In this document: piece by piece, positions 35,611-43,744 of the stretch
Numbering within the stretch: the first letter of the stretch is position 1
Layout: every line of letters begins with the position of its first letter
Assembly: GCF_049445995.1 (NCBI RefSeq)
Contig: NZ_JBMSDZ010000002.1
Location: forward strand, 209,311-273,310
Source of the DNA: Dyella_A sp049445995
GTDB lineage: Bacteria > Pseudomonadota > Gammaproteobacteria > Xanthomonadales > Rhodanobacteraceae
Direction: 5' to 3'
DNA length: 64,000 bases
Translations under genes and position numbers: made by a program
Notes under the pieces: model-generated
What the model was told of the DNA's origin: nothing
Databases searched by the model: none
The model's input: only the letters and a program-made list of their open reading frames with translations

Positions 35611-36978
35611 GTGAGCGAGATCGCCCTCCAGCCCGACCGCAGCGCCGAAGAACTGGACCGCCTGGCCAGCCTGGCCGAGGACGTGATCCACCGCGCCCGC
35701 GCCGCCGGCGCCAGCCAGGCCGAGGTGGCCGCCAGCATCGACACCGGGCTCAACGTGAACGTGCGCCTGGGCGAGGTGGAGACGGTGGAGCACACGCGCG
35801 ACCGCGGCTTCGGCCTCACCGTGTACTTCGGCCAGCGCAAGGGCTCGGCCAGCACGGCGGACCTGAGCCCCGATTCGATCCAGGCCACCCTCGACCAGGC
35901 CTGCGCGATCGCCCGCTACACCGAGGAAGACCCGGCCGCCGGCCTCGCCGACGCGGCGCTGATGGCTACCGACTTTCCCGATCTGGACCTGTGGCATCCG
36001 TGGGCGATCGACACCGCCGGCGCCATCGCGCTGGGCCAGCGCATCGAGGACACCGGCCGCGCGCATGCGGGCATCGACAACTCCGACGGCGCCGGCGTGC
36101 AGATGGGCGAGAGCCTGTCGGTGTACGCCAACTCGCACGGCTTCGTCGGCCGCGAGCGCGGCACGCGGCATTCGATCTCGCTGTCGCTGATCGCCGGCGA
36201 CGAGGCCGGCATGCAGCGCGACTACTGGTACGACAGCGTGCGCGACGCGGCGAAGTTCATGGACGCAAAGGCGCTGGGCGACAAGGCCGCCGAGCGCACG
36301 CTGGCGCGGCTGGGCGCGCGCAGCCTGTCGACGCGGCAGTGCCCGGTGCTGTTCGCGCCGGAGCTGGCGCGCGGGCTGATCGGCCATCTGGTGGGCGCGG
36401 TGAGCGGCGGCGCGCTGTATCGCCGCGCCAGCTTCCTGCTCGACCACGTGGGCCAGCCGGTGATGCCGGCGTGGATGCAGATCGTCGAGCGGCCGCACCT
36501 GCGCGGCGGCCAGGCGTCCGGTGCGTTCGACGCCGAGGGCGTGGCGACCCGCGACAGCGCACTGGTGGAAGGCGGCGTGCTGGCGCGCTATGTGCTCGGC
36601 AGCTATTCCGCGCGCAAGCTCGGCCTGGTCACCACGGCCAACGCGGGCGGCATCCACAACCTCATCGTCGACGCCGGCAGCGTCGACGGCGAGCGCAGCG
36701 ACTTCGTCGGCATGCTCGCGCGCCTGGGCACCGGCCTGCTGGTCACCGAGGGGATGGGGCAGGGCGTGAGCACCACCACCGGCGACTACTCGCGCGGCGC
36801 GGCGGGCTTCTGGGTGGAGAACGGGCAGATCGCCTACCCGGTGGAGGGGATCACCATCGCCGCCAACCTGCGCGACATGTTCCGCGGAATCCGGGCGGTG
36901 GGCACCGACGTGGACTCACGCTCGCACATCCTCACCGGATCGATCCTGCTCGATCGCATGACGGTGGCCGGCGAATAG
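35611..36978 (+). CDS. pmbA: Metalloprotease subunit PmbA/TldE
   Basis: Partner of TldD; this half lacks the HExxH zinc motif, as the family does. The 455-residue product starts at GTG 35611 (MSEIALQPDRSAEELDRLA) and shows the conserved NAGGIHNLIVDAG and GQGVSTTTGDYSRGAAGFWV blocks. It is divergent from DUF1653-darP. Confidence 0.94.
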   Translation: MSEIALQPDRSAEELDRLASLAEDVIHRARAAGASQAEVAASIDTGLNVNVRLGEVETVEHTRDRGFGLTVYFGQRKGSASTADLSPDSIQATLDQACAIARYTEEDPAAGLADAALMATDFPDLDLWHPWAIDTAGAIALGQRIEDTGRAHAGIDNSDGAGVQMGESLSVYANSHGFVGRERGTRHSISLSLIAGDEAGMQRDYWYDSVRDAAKFMDAKALGDKAAERTLARLGARSLSTRQCPVLFAPELARGLIGHLVGAVSGGALYRRASFLLDHVGQPVMPAWMQIVERPHLRGGQASGAFDAEGVATRDSALVEGGVLARYVLGSYSARKLGLVTTANAGGIHNLIVDAGSVDGERSDFVGMLARLGTGLLVTEGMGQGVSTTTGDYSRGAAGFWVENGQIAYPVEGITIAANLRDMFRGIRAVGTDVDSRSHILTGSILLDRMTVAGE

Positions 36979-37074
36979 GCCATCCGCCCCCTGCGCAAGA
37001 GCCTGCGCCCGCGGTAGCATCTGCGGCAAATCGCCACGCCGTGGCGGTCTGCCACCACTGCCGAGGGTTTGGCC

Positions 37075-37485
37075 ATGAGTGTTTCTCCCGATGACGTCGT
37101 TCCCCCGCCGCCGCCGCACGGCGAAGCACCGAGCGCCGGTACACCGACCGCCGAAGAGCGCTAGTGGGCGATGTTCGCCCACCTGTCCGCGCTGCTTGGG
37201 CTGATTACCGCTGGCTGGGCCTGCTTTCTGGGGCCGCTGGTGATCTGGCTGGTGAAGAAGGACACCATGCCTTTCGTCGCCGATCAAGCGAAGGAGGCCC
37301 TGAACTTCAACATCACCGTGATGATCGCCGGTGCGATCTGCTGGATCCTGGTGTTCGTGCTGATCGGCTTGGTGCTGCTGTGGGCGCTGGCCATCGTGTG
37401 GATCGTGCTCATCGTCATGGCGGCGATCAAGGCGAATGAGGGCGTGACCTACCGCTACCCGTTCGCGCTGCGTCTGATCAAGTGA
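37075..37485 (+). pseudogene. DUF4870 membrane protein with internal amber codon
   Basis: From the ATG at 37075 a proline-rich N-terminus runs 29 codons to ...TAEER, then TAG at 37162-37164. The same frame goes on as WAMFAHLSALLGL and three hydrophobic segments to 37485. In the family this place usually reads EERQWAM, so TAG looks like a CAG-to-TAG nonsense change. Translation could restart at the ATG at 37171 and still make the whole membrane domain (104 residues), so loss of function is not certain. Confidence 0.75.
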
Positions 37486-37628
37486 CCCCCGCTGCAAGGC
37501 AGCGGCGTGAGAGAACCTGCCAGAATCCACGGTGCGGTGTGTGGGGACACCAGCGAACGGGGTCCGCACACCGGTCAGGGGCCAGCGCCACCGGGACTGG
37601 CCGACATATCGGAAAAGGGGAGACAGAG

Positions 37629-37988
37629 ATGGGATTTTTCGACTGGTACGTGTCGTGCATCAAGGATCACTACGTCGATTTCGAAGGCCGCGCAAGACGC
37701 CAGGAGTACTGGATGTTTACCCTGGTGAACATCCTTGCCGCCATCGTGGTGGGCGTCATCGGGGTGATCATCCATCTGCGGATGCTGGGTTCGTTGTATT
37801 CGCTGGCGGTGCTGTTGCCGGGCATCGCCGTGACGGTGCGCCGACTGCATGACACCGATCGATCGGGCTGGTGGATCCTGATCAGCCTGATCCCGCTGAT
37901 CGGCGCGATCTGGCTGCTGGTGCTGATGGTGCTCGAGGGTACCCAGGGCTCCAACCAGTACGGTCCGGATCCCAAGCAGGCAGGCTGA
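37629..37988 (+). CDS. DUF805 membrane protein
   Basis: The 119 residues start MGFFDWYVSCIKDHYVDFEG. The pattern FEGRARRQEYWMF, then hydrophobic segments, then RRLHDTDRSGWWILI is the standard DUF805 layout of inner-membrane proteins with unknown role. GGGGAGACAGAG precedes the ATG. The 143 bases before it hold small hairpins but no gene I recognise. Confidence 0.88.
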   Translation: MGFFDWYVSCIKDHYVDFEGRARRQEYWMFTLVNILAAIVVGVIGVIIHLRMLGSLYSLAVLLPGIAVTVRRLHDTDRSGWWILISLIPLIGAIWLLVLMVLEGTQGSNQYGPDPKQAG

Positions 37989-38011
37989 GCCGAAGGGCTT
38001 CGCAGCGGTGG

Positions 38012-38036
38012 AAAGGGCGGCGCAAGCCGCCCTTTT
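38012..38036. terminator. Bidirectional terminator between DUF805 gene and ispA
   Basis: AAAGGGCGGC (38012-38021), loop GCAA and GCCGCCCTTTT (38026-38036) serve the plus-strand gene, and the A run serves the convergent ispA. Confidence 0.8.
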
Positions 38037-38926
38037 CAGTGCTGGCGACCGGCCGCGTAGCGCGCAAGTTCGATCAGCAGCTCGCTACGCGACTCCAGCA
38101 TGGAGATGGCGGCGAGCGCCTCGTCGGTGAGCTGGACCAGCCGGGCGCGCGAGGCGTCCAGGCCCAGGATCGATGGGAAGGTGGGCTTGTCGGCGGCGGC
38201 GTCCTTGCCGGCGGTCTTGCCGATCACCGCCGATTCGCCCTCGACGTCGAGGATGTCGTCGCGCACCTGGAAGGCCAGGCCGACGGCGTGGGCGTAATGG
38301 TCCAGCGCATCCACAGTCGCGGTGTCCGCGCCGGCGGTCATCGCGCCGAGCTGCACCGAGGCGCGGATCAGCGCGCCGGTCTTGCAGGCGTGCATGTGCT
38401 CCAGCTCGTTCAGCGACAGGCTGCGGCCCACCGCGGCCAGATCCAGCGCCTGGCCGCCGGCCATGCCCTCGGCGCCGCAGGCGCGGCCGAGTGCGCGCTG
38501 CATCGCCATGCCGGTGGCCGGCTCCACCGGCGCCTGCGCCAGCAGTTCGAAGGCCAGCGCCTGCAGCGCGTCGCCGGCCAGGATCGCCATCGCCTCGCCG
38601 AATGCGATGTGGCAGGTGGGGCGGCCGCGGCGCAGGGCGTCGTCGTCCATCGCCGGCAGGTCGTCGTGCACCAGCGAGTAGGCGTGGATCAGTTCCACCG
38701 CGCAGGCGGGCATGTCGAGCGCGGCGTCGTTGCGGCCCAATGCGTGGCCGGTCGCGTAGACCAGCAGCGGGCGCAGCCGCTTGCCGCCGCCGAGCACCGC
38801 GTAGCGCATGGCGCGGTGCAGGTCGGTGGGCGGGACGTTGGCGGCGGGCAGGGCGGCAGCGAGGGCGCGGTCGGCACGGTCGATCAGCGCCTGCAGCGCG
38901 GAGCCAAGCTCAGAGTTCGGGTTCAA
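38036..38926 (-). CDS. ispA: Farnesyl diphosphate synthase
   Basis: Condenses isopentenyl diphosphate with allylic diphosphates to make the C15 precursor of undecaprenyl phosphate and quinones. The 296 residues show the first Asp-rich motif DDLPAMDDD (88-96), GGGKRLRP (46-53) and the second motif FQVRDDILD. Its start lies 17 bases inside the end of xseB, the usual coupling of these two genes. Confidence 0.95.
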   Translation of the reverse strand: MNPNSELGSALQALIDRADRALAAALPAANVPPTDLHRAMRYAVLGGGKRLRPLLVYATGHALGRNDAALDMPACAVELIHAYSLVHDDLPAMDDDALRRGRPTCHIAFGEAMAILAGDALQALAFELLAQAPVEPATGMAMQRALGRACGAEGMAGGQALDLAAVGRSLSLNELEHMHACKTGALIRASVQLGAMTAGADTATVDALDHYAHAVGLAFQVRDDILDVEGESAVIGKTAGKDAAADKPTFPSILGLDASRARLVQLTDEALAAISMLESRSELLIELARYAAGRQH

Positions 38927-39167
38927 ACGGTTCGGCGCTCTCGGGGGCGTCGGGATCGAGCAGCAGGCGCACGCGCAGGTCGGCCTTTTCCAGCGCCTGC
39001 TGGCAGTGGCGGTACAGGCCGATGCCGCGCTCGAAGGAGGCCAGCGAATCGTCCAGGCTCAGCTCGCCGCCCTCCATCTTCGCCACCAGCTGCTCGAGCT
39101 CGTCGAGCGAATGCTCGAAGTCGGCGGCTGGCGCGGTATCGACAGGGGCGGGAACGGTCTTGGCCAT
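38910..39167 (-). CDS. xseB: Exodeoxyribonuclease VII small subunit
   Basis: Small subunit of the single-strand exonuclease. The ATG at 39167 gives 85 residues with FEHSLDELEQLVAKMEGGEL and the helical LASFERGIGLYRHCQQAL core. The open frame upstream is not conserved. xseA is not in this window. Confidence 0.93.
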   Translation of the reverse strand: MAKTVPAPVDTAPAADFEHSLDELEQLVAKMEGGELSLDDSLASFERGIGLYRHCQQALEKADLRVRLLLDPDAPESAEPFEPEL

Positions 39168-39220
39168 GGCCGGGAACGCTAACGCAGCGGGGGCGCTGAA
39201 GCAATGGAAAGCGGCTAGAG

Positions 39221-39302
39221 CGAGGAGTGAGGAGTGAGAGAGAGCAGCTGCCGCCGCGCGCATCGCTCGTGCTTTCTCTCACTCCTCACTCCTCACTCCT
39301 CG
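39221..39302. repeat. Inverted GAGGAGT repeat at the 3' end of tilS
   Basis: CGAGGAGTGAGGAGTGAGAG (from 39221) faces an array of CACTCCTCACTCCT units (39280-39302), giving a stem near 20 bp. The tilS stop codon and last residues (GVRSEE) are made of the repeat, so it has slipped into the gene end. Confidence 0.75.
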
Positions 39303-40586
39303 CCCCGGTTGCCAGCGCAGCCGCTCGCCCGGTGCGCCCAACAACGCCACGCCGCGATCGCTGAGCCAGCGGTCGGCGACGGCGATCAGGGTGTCGTCCT
39401 CGTAGAGCAACGGGCAGGCCGGGCGCAGCCACGGCGGCATGGCGCCGGTCTGGAACAGGTCGCGCAGTTCGCGGGTGTGGCGGTCGCCGGCCGGGCGCAG
39501 GCGTTCGCCGCCGCGGCGCAGGCGCACGGTGAGCGGGGCGGCCAGCGTGCCGTCGAGGGTGAGCGTGCCGCCGTCGGGCAGGGCCAGTGTGCCGCCGTGC
39601 CAGGTGGCCTGCCAGTCGAGCGGCAGCGAGGGCGCGGGCGTCGGCACGGCCCAGAGCCGGCCGCGCCAGACGTGCAGGGCGACGCCGGGCCAGCGGATGC
39701 ACGGTACCCGGCCCTCGCGGGCGTCGAGCTGGCGCAGGATCTGCGCGCGCTGGGCACCGGTGGGCGCGCGCAGGCCGCGGCCGTGCAGCCAGTGGTCAAG
39801 CAATGGCTCGCGCAGGCCGGGGGCCAGCGCGCGCCAGACCGCGGCGTCGAGGCTGCCGCTGGCCGGATCGTGCAGGGCGTCGAACGCCGGTTGCCACTGC
39901 GCGCGCAGCGCGTCGGCAGCGTCGCGGCACAGCGCGGCGCTGCGGATGATCGAATCGGCCGCGTGCGGCCAGTGCGTGGCCAGCCGCGGCAGCACCTCGT
40001 GGCGCAGGGCGTGCCGGGCCAGGCGCGGGTCGGCGTTGGCCGGGTCGTCCAGGCAGGCCAGCGCGTGCGTGCGCACGTGGTCGAGCAGGGCGGCGCGCGG
40101 CAGCGCCAGCAGCGGTCGCCACAGCGTGCCGGCGCCGAGCGGCCGCTGCTCGCGCATGCCGCCCAGACCCTCCGGGCCGGCGCCGCGCAGCAGCTTCAGC
40201 AGCACGGTTTCGACCTGGTCGTCGCGATGGTGCGCGGTGAGCAGCCACTCGCCCGGGTGCAGCGCGGCGGCGAGGGCGTCGTAGCGCGCGCGGCGCGCCG
40301 AGCCCTCGATGCCGAGCCCGGCATCGAGGTCGACGCGCACCCGCAGCACCTCGCATGGCACGTCCCACTGCCGGCAGCACGCCTGCGCGTGCTCGGCCCA
40401 GCGGCCGCTGTCCGCATGCAGGCCGTGGTCCACGTGCAGTGCCCGCAGCGGCCGCTCGCGCGGGCGACCTGCCAGCGCGTGCAGCAGGGCGGTGGAGTCG
40501 GGGCCGCCGCTGAATGCCACGCACAGCGCGGGCGGCCGCGCGTCGGCCAGGTGCGCGGTCAGGTGGTCGTCGAGCGTGGCGTGCAC
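39279..40586 (-). CDS. tilS: tRNA(Ile)-lysidine synthase
   Basis: Adds lysine to the anticodon cytidine of the AUA-reading tRNA(Ile). The PP-loop SGGPDS is at residues 26-31, followed by the tRNA-binding core and C-terminal domains, 435 residues in all. I chose the GTG at 40586; further upstream the frame runs into the NYN gene. No clear ribosome site is visible. The C-terminus has been altered by the GAGGAGT repeat. Confidence 0.92.
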   Translation of the reverse strand: MHATLDDHLTAHLADARPPALCVAFSGGPDSTALLHALAGRPRERPLRALHVDHGLHADSGRWAEHAQACCRQWDVPCEVLRVRVDLDAGLGIEGSARRARYDALAAALHPGEWLLTAHHRDDQVETVLLKLLRGAGPEGLGGMREQRPLGAGTLWRPLLALPRAALLDHVRTHALACLDDPANADPRLARHALRHEVLPRLATHWPHAADSIIRSAALCRDAADALRAQWQPAFDALHDPASGSLDAAVWRALAPGLREPLLDHWLHGRGLRAPTGAQRAQILRQLDAREGRVPCIRWPGVALHVWRGRLWAVPTPAPSLPLDWQATWHGGTLALPDGGTLTLDGTLAAPLTVRLRRGGERLRPAGDRHTRELRDLFQTGAMPPWLRPACPLLYEDDTLIAVADRWLSDRGVALLGAPGERLRWQPGRGVRSEE

Positions 40587-40611
40587 GGGCGTGGGGCGCT
40601 GCGGTGTGAGG

Positions 40612-41346
40612 TTACTTGCGCCGCTTGTCGCGTACGTACAGCGTGCGGGTCGCGCCGTCGCCGCGCGGGTCGATCTCGAACAGCCCGATCGCGTCGACCA
40701 GCTCGCTGAGCTTGCGGTAGCCGTAGTTGCGCGGGTCGAACTCCGGCGCCTGCTTGGCCACGCTGGAACCGATCGCGCCCAGGTGCGCCCAGCCGCTGTC
40801 GTCGGAGACCGCATCGATGGCGTTGCGCAGCAGCCCGACCAGCCGTGCGTCGCCCTTGAGCTGGGCCTGCGACAGCCGCTTGGCCGGGGTCTCGTCCTCC
40901 GGCTTCTCCACCAGCAGCTCGGTGTAGATGAACTTGTCGCAGGCGGCGACGAAGGGCTCGGGCGTCTTCTTCTCGCCGAAGCCGTAGACGGTGAGCCCGG
41001 ACTCGCGGATGCGCGCGGCCAGCCGGGTGAAGTCGCTGTCGCTGGAGACGATGCAGAAGCCGTCGAAGCGCCCGGTGTAGAGCAGGTCCATCGCGTCGAT
41101 GATCATCGCCGAGTCGGTGGCGTTCTTGCCGCGGGTGTAGCCGAACTGCTGGATCGGCTGGATCGAGTAGGTGAGCAGGGTCTCCTTCCAGCCCTTCAGG
41201 TGCGAACCGGTCCAGTCGCCGTAGATGCGCTTGGCGTGGGCGGTGCCGTACTTGGCGATCTCGGCCAGCAGGCCCTCGACGATGGACGGCTGGGCGTTGT
41301 CGGCGTCGATCAGGACGGCGAGGCGGGCGGAACTGGGGGTGGCCAT
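40612..41346 (-). CDS. NYN (LabA/PIN-like) domain protein with C-terminal OST-HTH
   Basis: Probable RNA-acting nuclease. The 244 residues carry the acidic NYN residues in VLIDADNAQ (D14, D16), NATDSAMIIDAMD and IVSSDSDFTRLA, and end in an OST-HTH/LOTUS-like region (about residues 165-244, ending YVRDKRRK). The family is widespread but its targets in bacteria are mostly unknown. The ATG at 41346 begins the conserved part. Confidence 0.85.
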   Translation of the reverse strand: MATPSSARLAVLIDADNAQPSIVEGLLAEIAKYGTAHAKRIYGDWTGSHLKGWKETLLTYSIQPIQQFGYTRGKNATDSAMIIDAMDLLYTGRFDGFCIVSSDSDFTRLAARIRESGLTVYGFGEKKTPEPFVAACDKFIYTELLVEKPEDETPAKRLSQAQLKGDARLVGLLRNAIDAVSDDSGWAHLGAIGSSVAKQAPEFDPRNYGYRKLSELVDAIGLFEIDPRGDGATRTLYVRDKRRK

Positions 41347-41396
41347 GGCGGTGGGTTCCTTGTGCGAGGCGGTCTGCATCATCGCAGAGCCGGCGG

Positions 41397-42593
41397 TCAG
41401 TACGGCACGCCGGCCTTGGTCAGCTCGGCGCGCAGGGCGTCCAGTCCGAGCCAGCCGCTCCAGCGTGCCACCTCGCGGCCGTGGCGGAACACGTAGTAGG
41501 TCGGCATGGCCCAGGACTCGAGCATCGACCACTCGCGGTCACGCCACGCAATGTGGATCGGCTGGCCGGGGAACGCGTGGTTCCACGCCGCGGCATCGTC
41601 CGGCGGCGTGGCGTCCGCGGCCAGCCACACGGCGTGCTGGTGGAACAGCGCGTCGAGCCGCGGATCGGCCGCGATGGCGCGGACGGCGTCTTCGGAAAAG
41701 TGGCAGGCCGCGACCACCACGATGCGCAGCGGCGCGTCGAGGTCGATGCTCTCGCGCGTCATGTGCCGGCCGTCGGCCGAGACGGTCAGCGCGGTCGGTT
41801 CAGTCGGAGCAGCCGGCGGATTCTCCAGTGCAGGCAGCACGCTCACCGCCATACCCGGATGGGCCTGCGCGAGTCGCTGCGCGGCGTCGAAATGGCGCGT
41901 GGTGACACGCGCACGATACAGCGGCAGGAAGTCCGCGTCGCCGACCATGCCACGCGATTGCATGACCTCCAGCACGCGGGCGAGGTCGTCGGCGGCGCGA
42001 CCGTCGGGATCGGCCTCCAGCGCGACACGTGCCGCGCGGGCCAGCAGGCGCAGATCCGGGGCGCTGGCGCGTTCCAGCGCCGCAGGCGCGAGATCGCCGG
42101 CGAACAGCCGCGTGTAGTCGGCGGCAATGGCGGCGTGGCTGGCCGCGTCCGGACCGGGACGATCGGCCAGCACCAGCGTGTCGTAGCGCTGTTCGATGGC
42201 GCTCTCCGGACAGCGCGCGACCGCGCAACCGCGACGCGCCGCATCGGCGCGGCGTTCGGCCTGGCGTCGAGCGTAGGACGCCGGCGGCAGGCCCAGGCCA
42301 TCGCCGTAGGCCTGGGCGCCAAACAGCGCCAGCACCGCCTCGGTCTGGGCGTGGGTCAGCGTCTGGTCGAGGTCATCGGTGGCGAAACCGCCGAGGCCGC
42401 GGTCGCCGAAGCGCAGGCTCGCCAGGAAGCGCTTGCGTGCGCCCGGCGAGAGCGCGCCCAGCGGCGAACGTTCGATCGGCGTGTCGCGCAGGTAACGGGC
42501 CAGCGCTTCGGGCGTGGTGATCGGCGGCGTGTCGGCAGCGCTGGCGATGGGCGCAAGCAGCGCCAGCGCTGCGGCAAAAGCGATGCGAAGCAT
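41397..42593 (-). CDS. Exported thioredoxin-fold protein lacking CxxC
   Basis: The 398-residue product has a signal peptide (MLRIAFAAALALLAPIASA) and an N-terminal helical region I do not recognise, with one Cys pair (GCAVARC). The C-terminal part has thioredoxin-like features (LRIVVVAACHFSEDAVRAI..., WAMPTYYVFRHGREVARWSGW) with the cis-Pro region (MPTYYVF) but a single Cys where CxxC should stand. I start it at 42593 because GAGG is six bases upstream; an ATG four codons earlier has no site. Function unknown. Confidence 0.6.
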   Translation of the reverse strand: MLRIAFAAALALLAPIASAADTPPITTPEALARYLRDTPIERSPLGALSPGARKRFLASLRFGDRGLGGFATDDLDQTLTHAQTEAVLALFGAQAYGDGLGLPPASYARRQAERRADAARRGCAVARCPESAIEQRYDTLVLADRPGPDAASHAAIAADYTRLFAGDLAPAALERASAPDLRLLARAARVALEADPDGRAADDLARVLEVMQSRGMVGDADFLPLYRARVTTRHFDAAQRLAQAHPGMAVSVLPALENPPAAPTEPTALTVSADGRHMTRESIDLDAPLRIVVVAACHFSEDAVRAIAADPRLDALFHQHAVWLAADATPPDDAAAWNHAFPGQPIHIAWRDREWSMLESWAMPTYYVFRHGREVARWSGWLGLDALRAELTKAGVPY

Positions 42594-42630
42594 GGCGGTC
42601 CTCATCGTGGGGCGAATTTTTCTCAGCCTC

Positions 42631-43590
42631 TCAGCCCTCGGCGTAGGCGCCGTAGCCGCGCAGGCGCTGGTAGCGCTGGGTCAGCAGGTCGCCGACGTCC
42701 ATTGCCTGGAGCCGGTCCAGCTCGTTGAGCAGCACCGCCTTGAGGCGGATCGCCATCGAATGCGGATTGCGGTGCGCGCCGCCCAGCGGCTCGCGCACCA
42801 CCTTGTCGATCAGGCCCAGTTCGAGCAGGCGCGGGGCGGTGACGCCCATCGCGTCGGCGGCGTCGCGCACCTTGTCCTGACTCTTCCACAGGATCGAGGC
42901 GCAGCCCTCGGGCGAGATCACCGAGTAGATCGAGTACTGCAGCATGATGGTGCGGTCGCCCACGCCGATCGCCAGCGCGCCGCCGGAGCCGCCCTCACCG
43001 ATCACCGTGCAGATCACCGGCACCTTCAATTGGGCCATCTCCAGCAGGTTGCGGGCGATCGCCTCGCTCTGGCCGCGCTCCTCGGCGCCCACGCCGGGGT
43101 AGGCGCCGGGGGTGTCGATGAAGGTGAGCACGGGCAGGCCGAAGCGCTCGGCCAGCTTCATCAGGCGCAGCGCCTTGCGGTAACCCTCCGGGCGCGGCAT
43201 GCCGAAGTTGCGGCGCACCTTGCCCTTGGTGTCGCGCGCCTTCTGGTGCCCGATGATCATCACCGGGCGGCCGTTGATGCGGCCCAGGCCGCCCACGATG
43301 GCGGCGTCGTCGGCGAACGCGCGGTCGCCGGCCAGCTCGTGGAATTCTTCGCAGATCGCGCCGATGTAGTCGAGCGTGTACGGGCGGCCGGGGTGGCGTG
43401 AGAGCTGGGTGATCTGCCAGGAATTGAGGTTGCGGAAGATCTCGGCGGTCTTGACCTTGAGCTTCTCGCGCAGGCGGCGTACCTCATCGTCGATATTGAA
43501 CGCCTGGCCGTCGCTGGCGTGGCGAAGCTCGTCGATTTTCGCTTCCAGTTCGGCGATGGGTTGTTCGAAATCGAGGAAGTTCGGGTTCAT
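42631..43590 (-). CDS. accA: Acetyl-CoA carboxylase carboxyltransferase subunit alpha
   Basis: Part of the first committed step of fatty-acid synthesis, transferring CO2 from biotin to acetyl-CoA. The 319-residue protein starts MNPNFLDFEQPIAELEAKI, with FIDTPGAYPGVGAEERGQSE and the GEGGSGGALAIGVGD oxyanion region. It lies after dnaE on the same strand, separated by a large inverted repeat. Confidence 0.97.
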   Translation of the reverse strand: MNPNFLDFEQPIAELEAKIDELRHASDGQAFNIDDEVRRLREKLKVKTAEIFRNLNSWQITQLSRHPGRPYTLDYIGAICEEFHELAGDRAFADDAAIVGGLGRINGRPVMIIGHQKARDTKGKVRRNFGMPRPEGYRKALRLMKLAERFGLPVLTFIDTPGAYPGVGAEERGQSEAIARNLLEMAQLKVPVICTVIGEGGSGGALAIGVGDRTIMLQYSIYSVISPEGCASILWKSQDKVRDAADAMGVTAPRLLELGLIDKVVREPLGGAHRNPHSMAIRLKAVLLNELDRLQAMDVGDLLTQRYQRLRGYGAYAEG

Positions 43591-43660
43591 TCGGTGAGGT
43601 TCAGGACAGTAAGCGGGTCAGTATAGCGGGGCGCGGAAAAACGCGAGAACGCCGCCGTAT

Positions 43661-43744
43661 GTAGGAGCGCACCCTGTGCGCGAATGCTTCTGGCTTTGAT
43701 GTCGATCAGGAGCAAAAGCATTCGCGCACAGGGTGCGCTCCTAC
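43661..43744. repeat. 29-bp perfect inverted repeat between dnaE and accA
   Basis: The 29 bases at 43661-43689 (beginning GTAGGAGCGCACCCTGTGCG) are the exact reverse complement of 43716-43744, with 26 bases between. This is the form of a REP/BIME-type element. The right arm includes the dnaE stop codon (43741-43743), so the element sits on the gene end. Confidence 0.9.
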
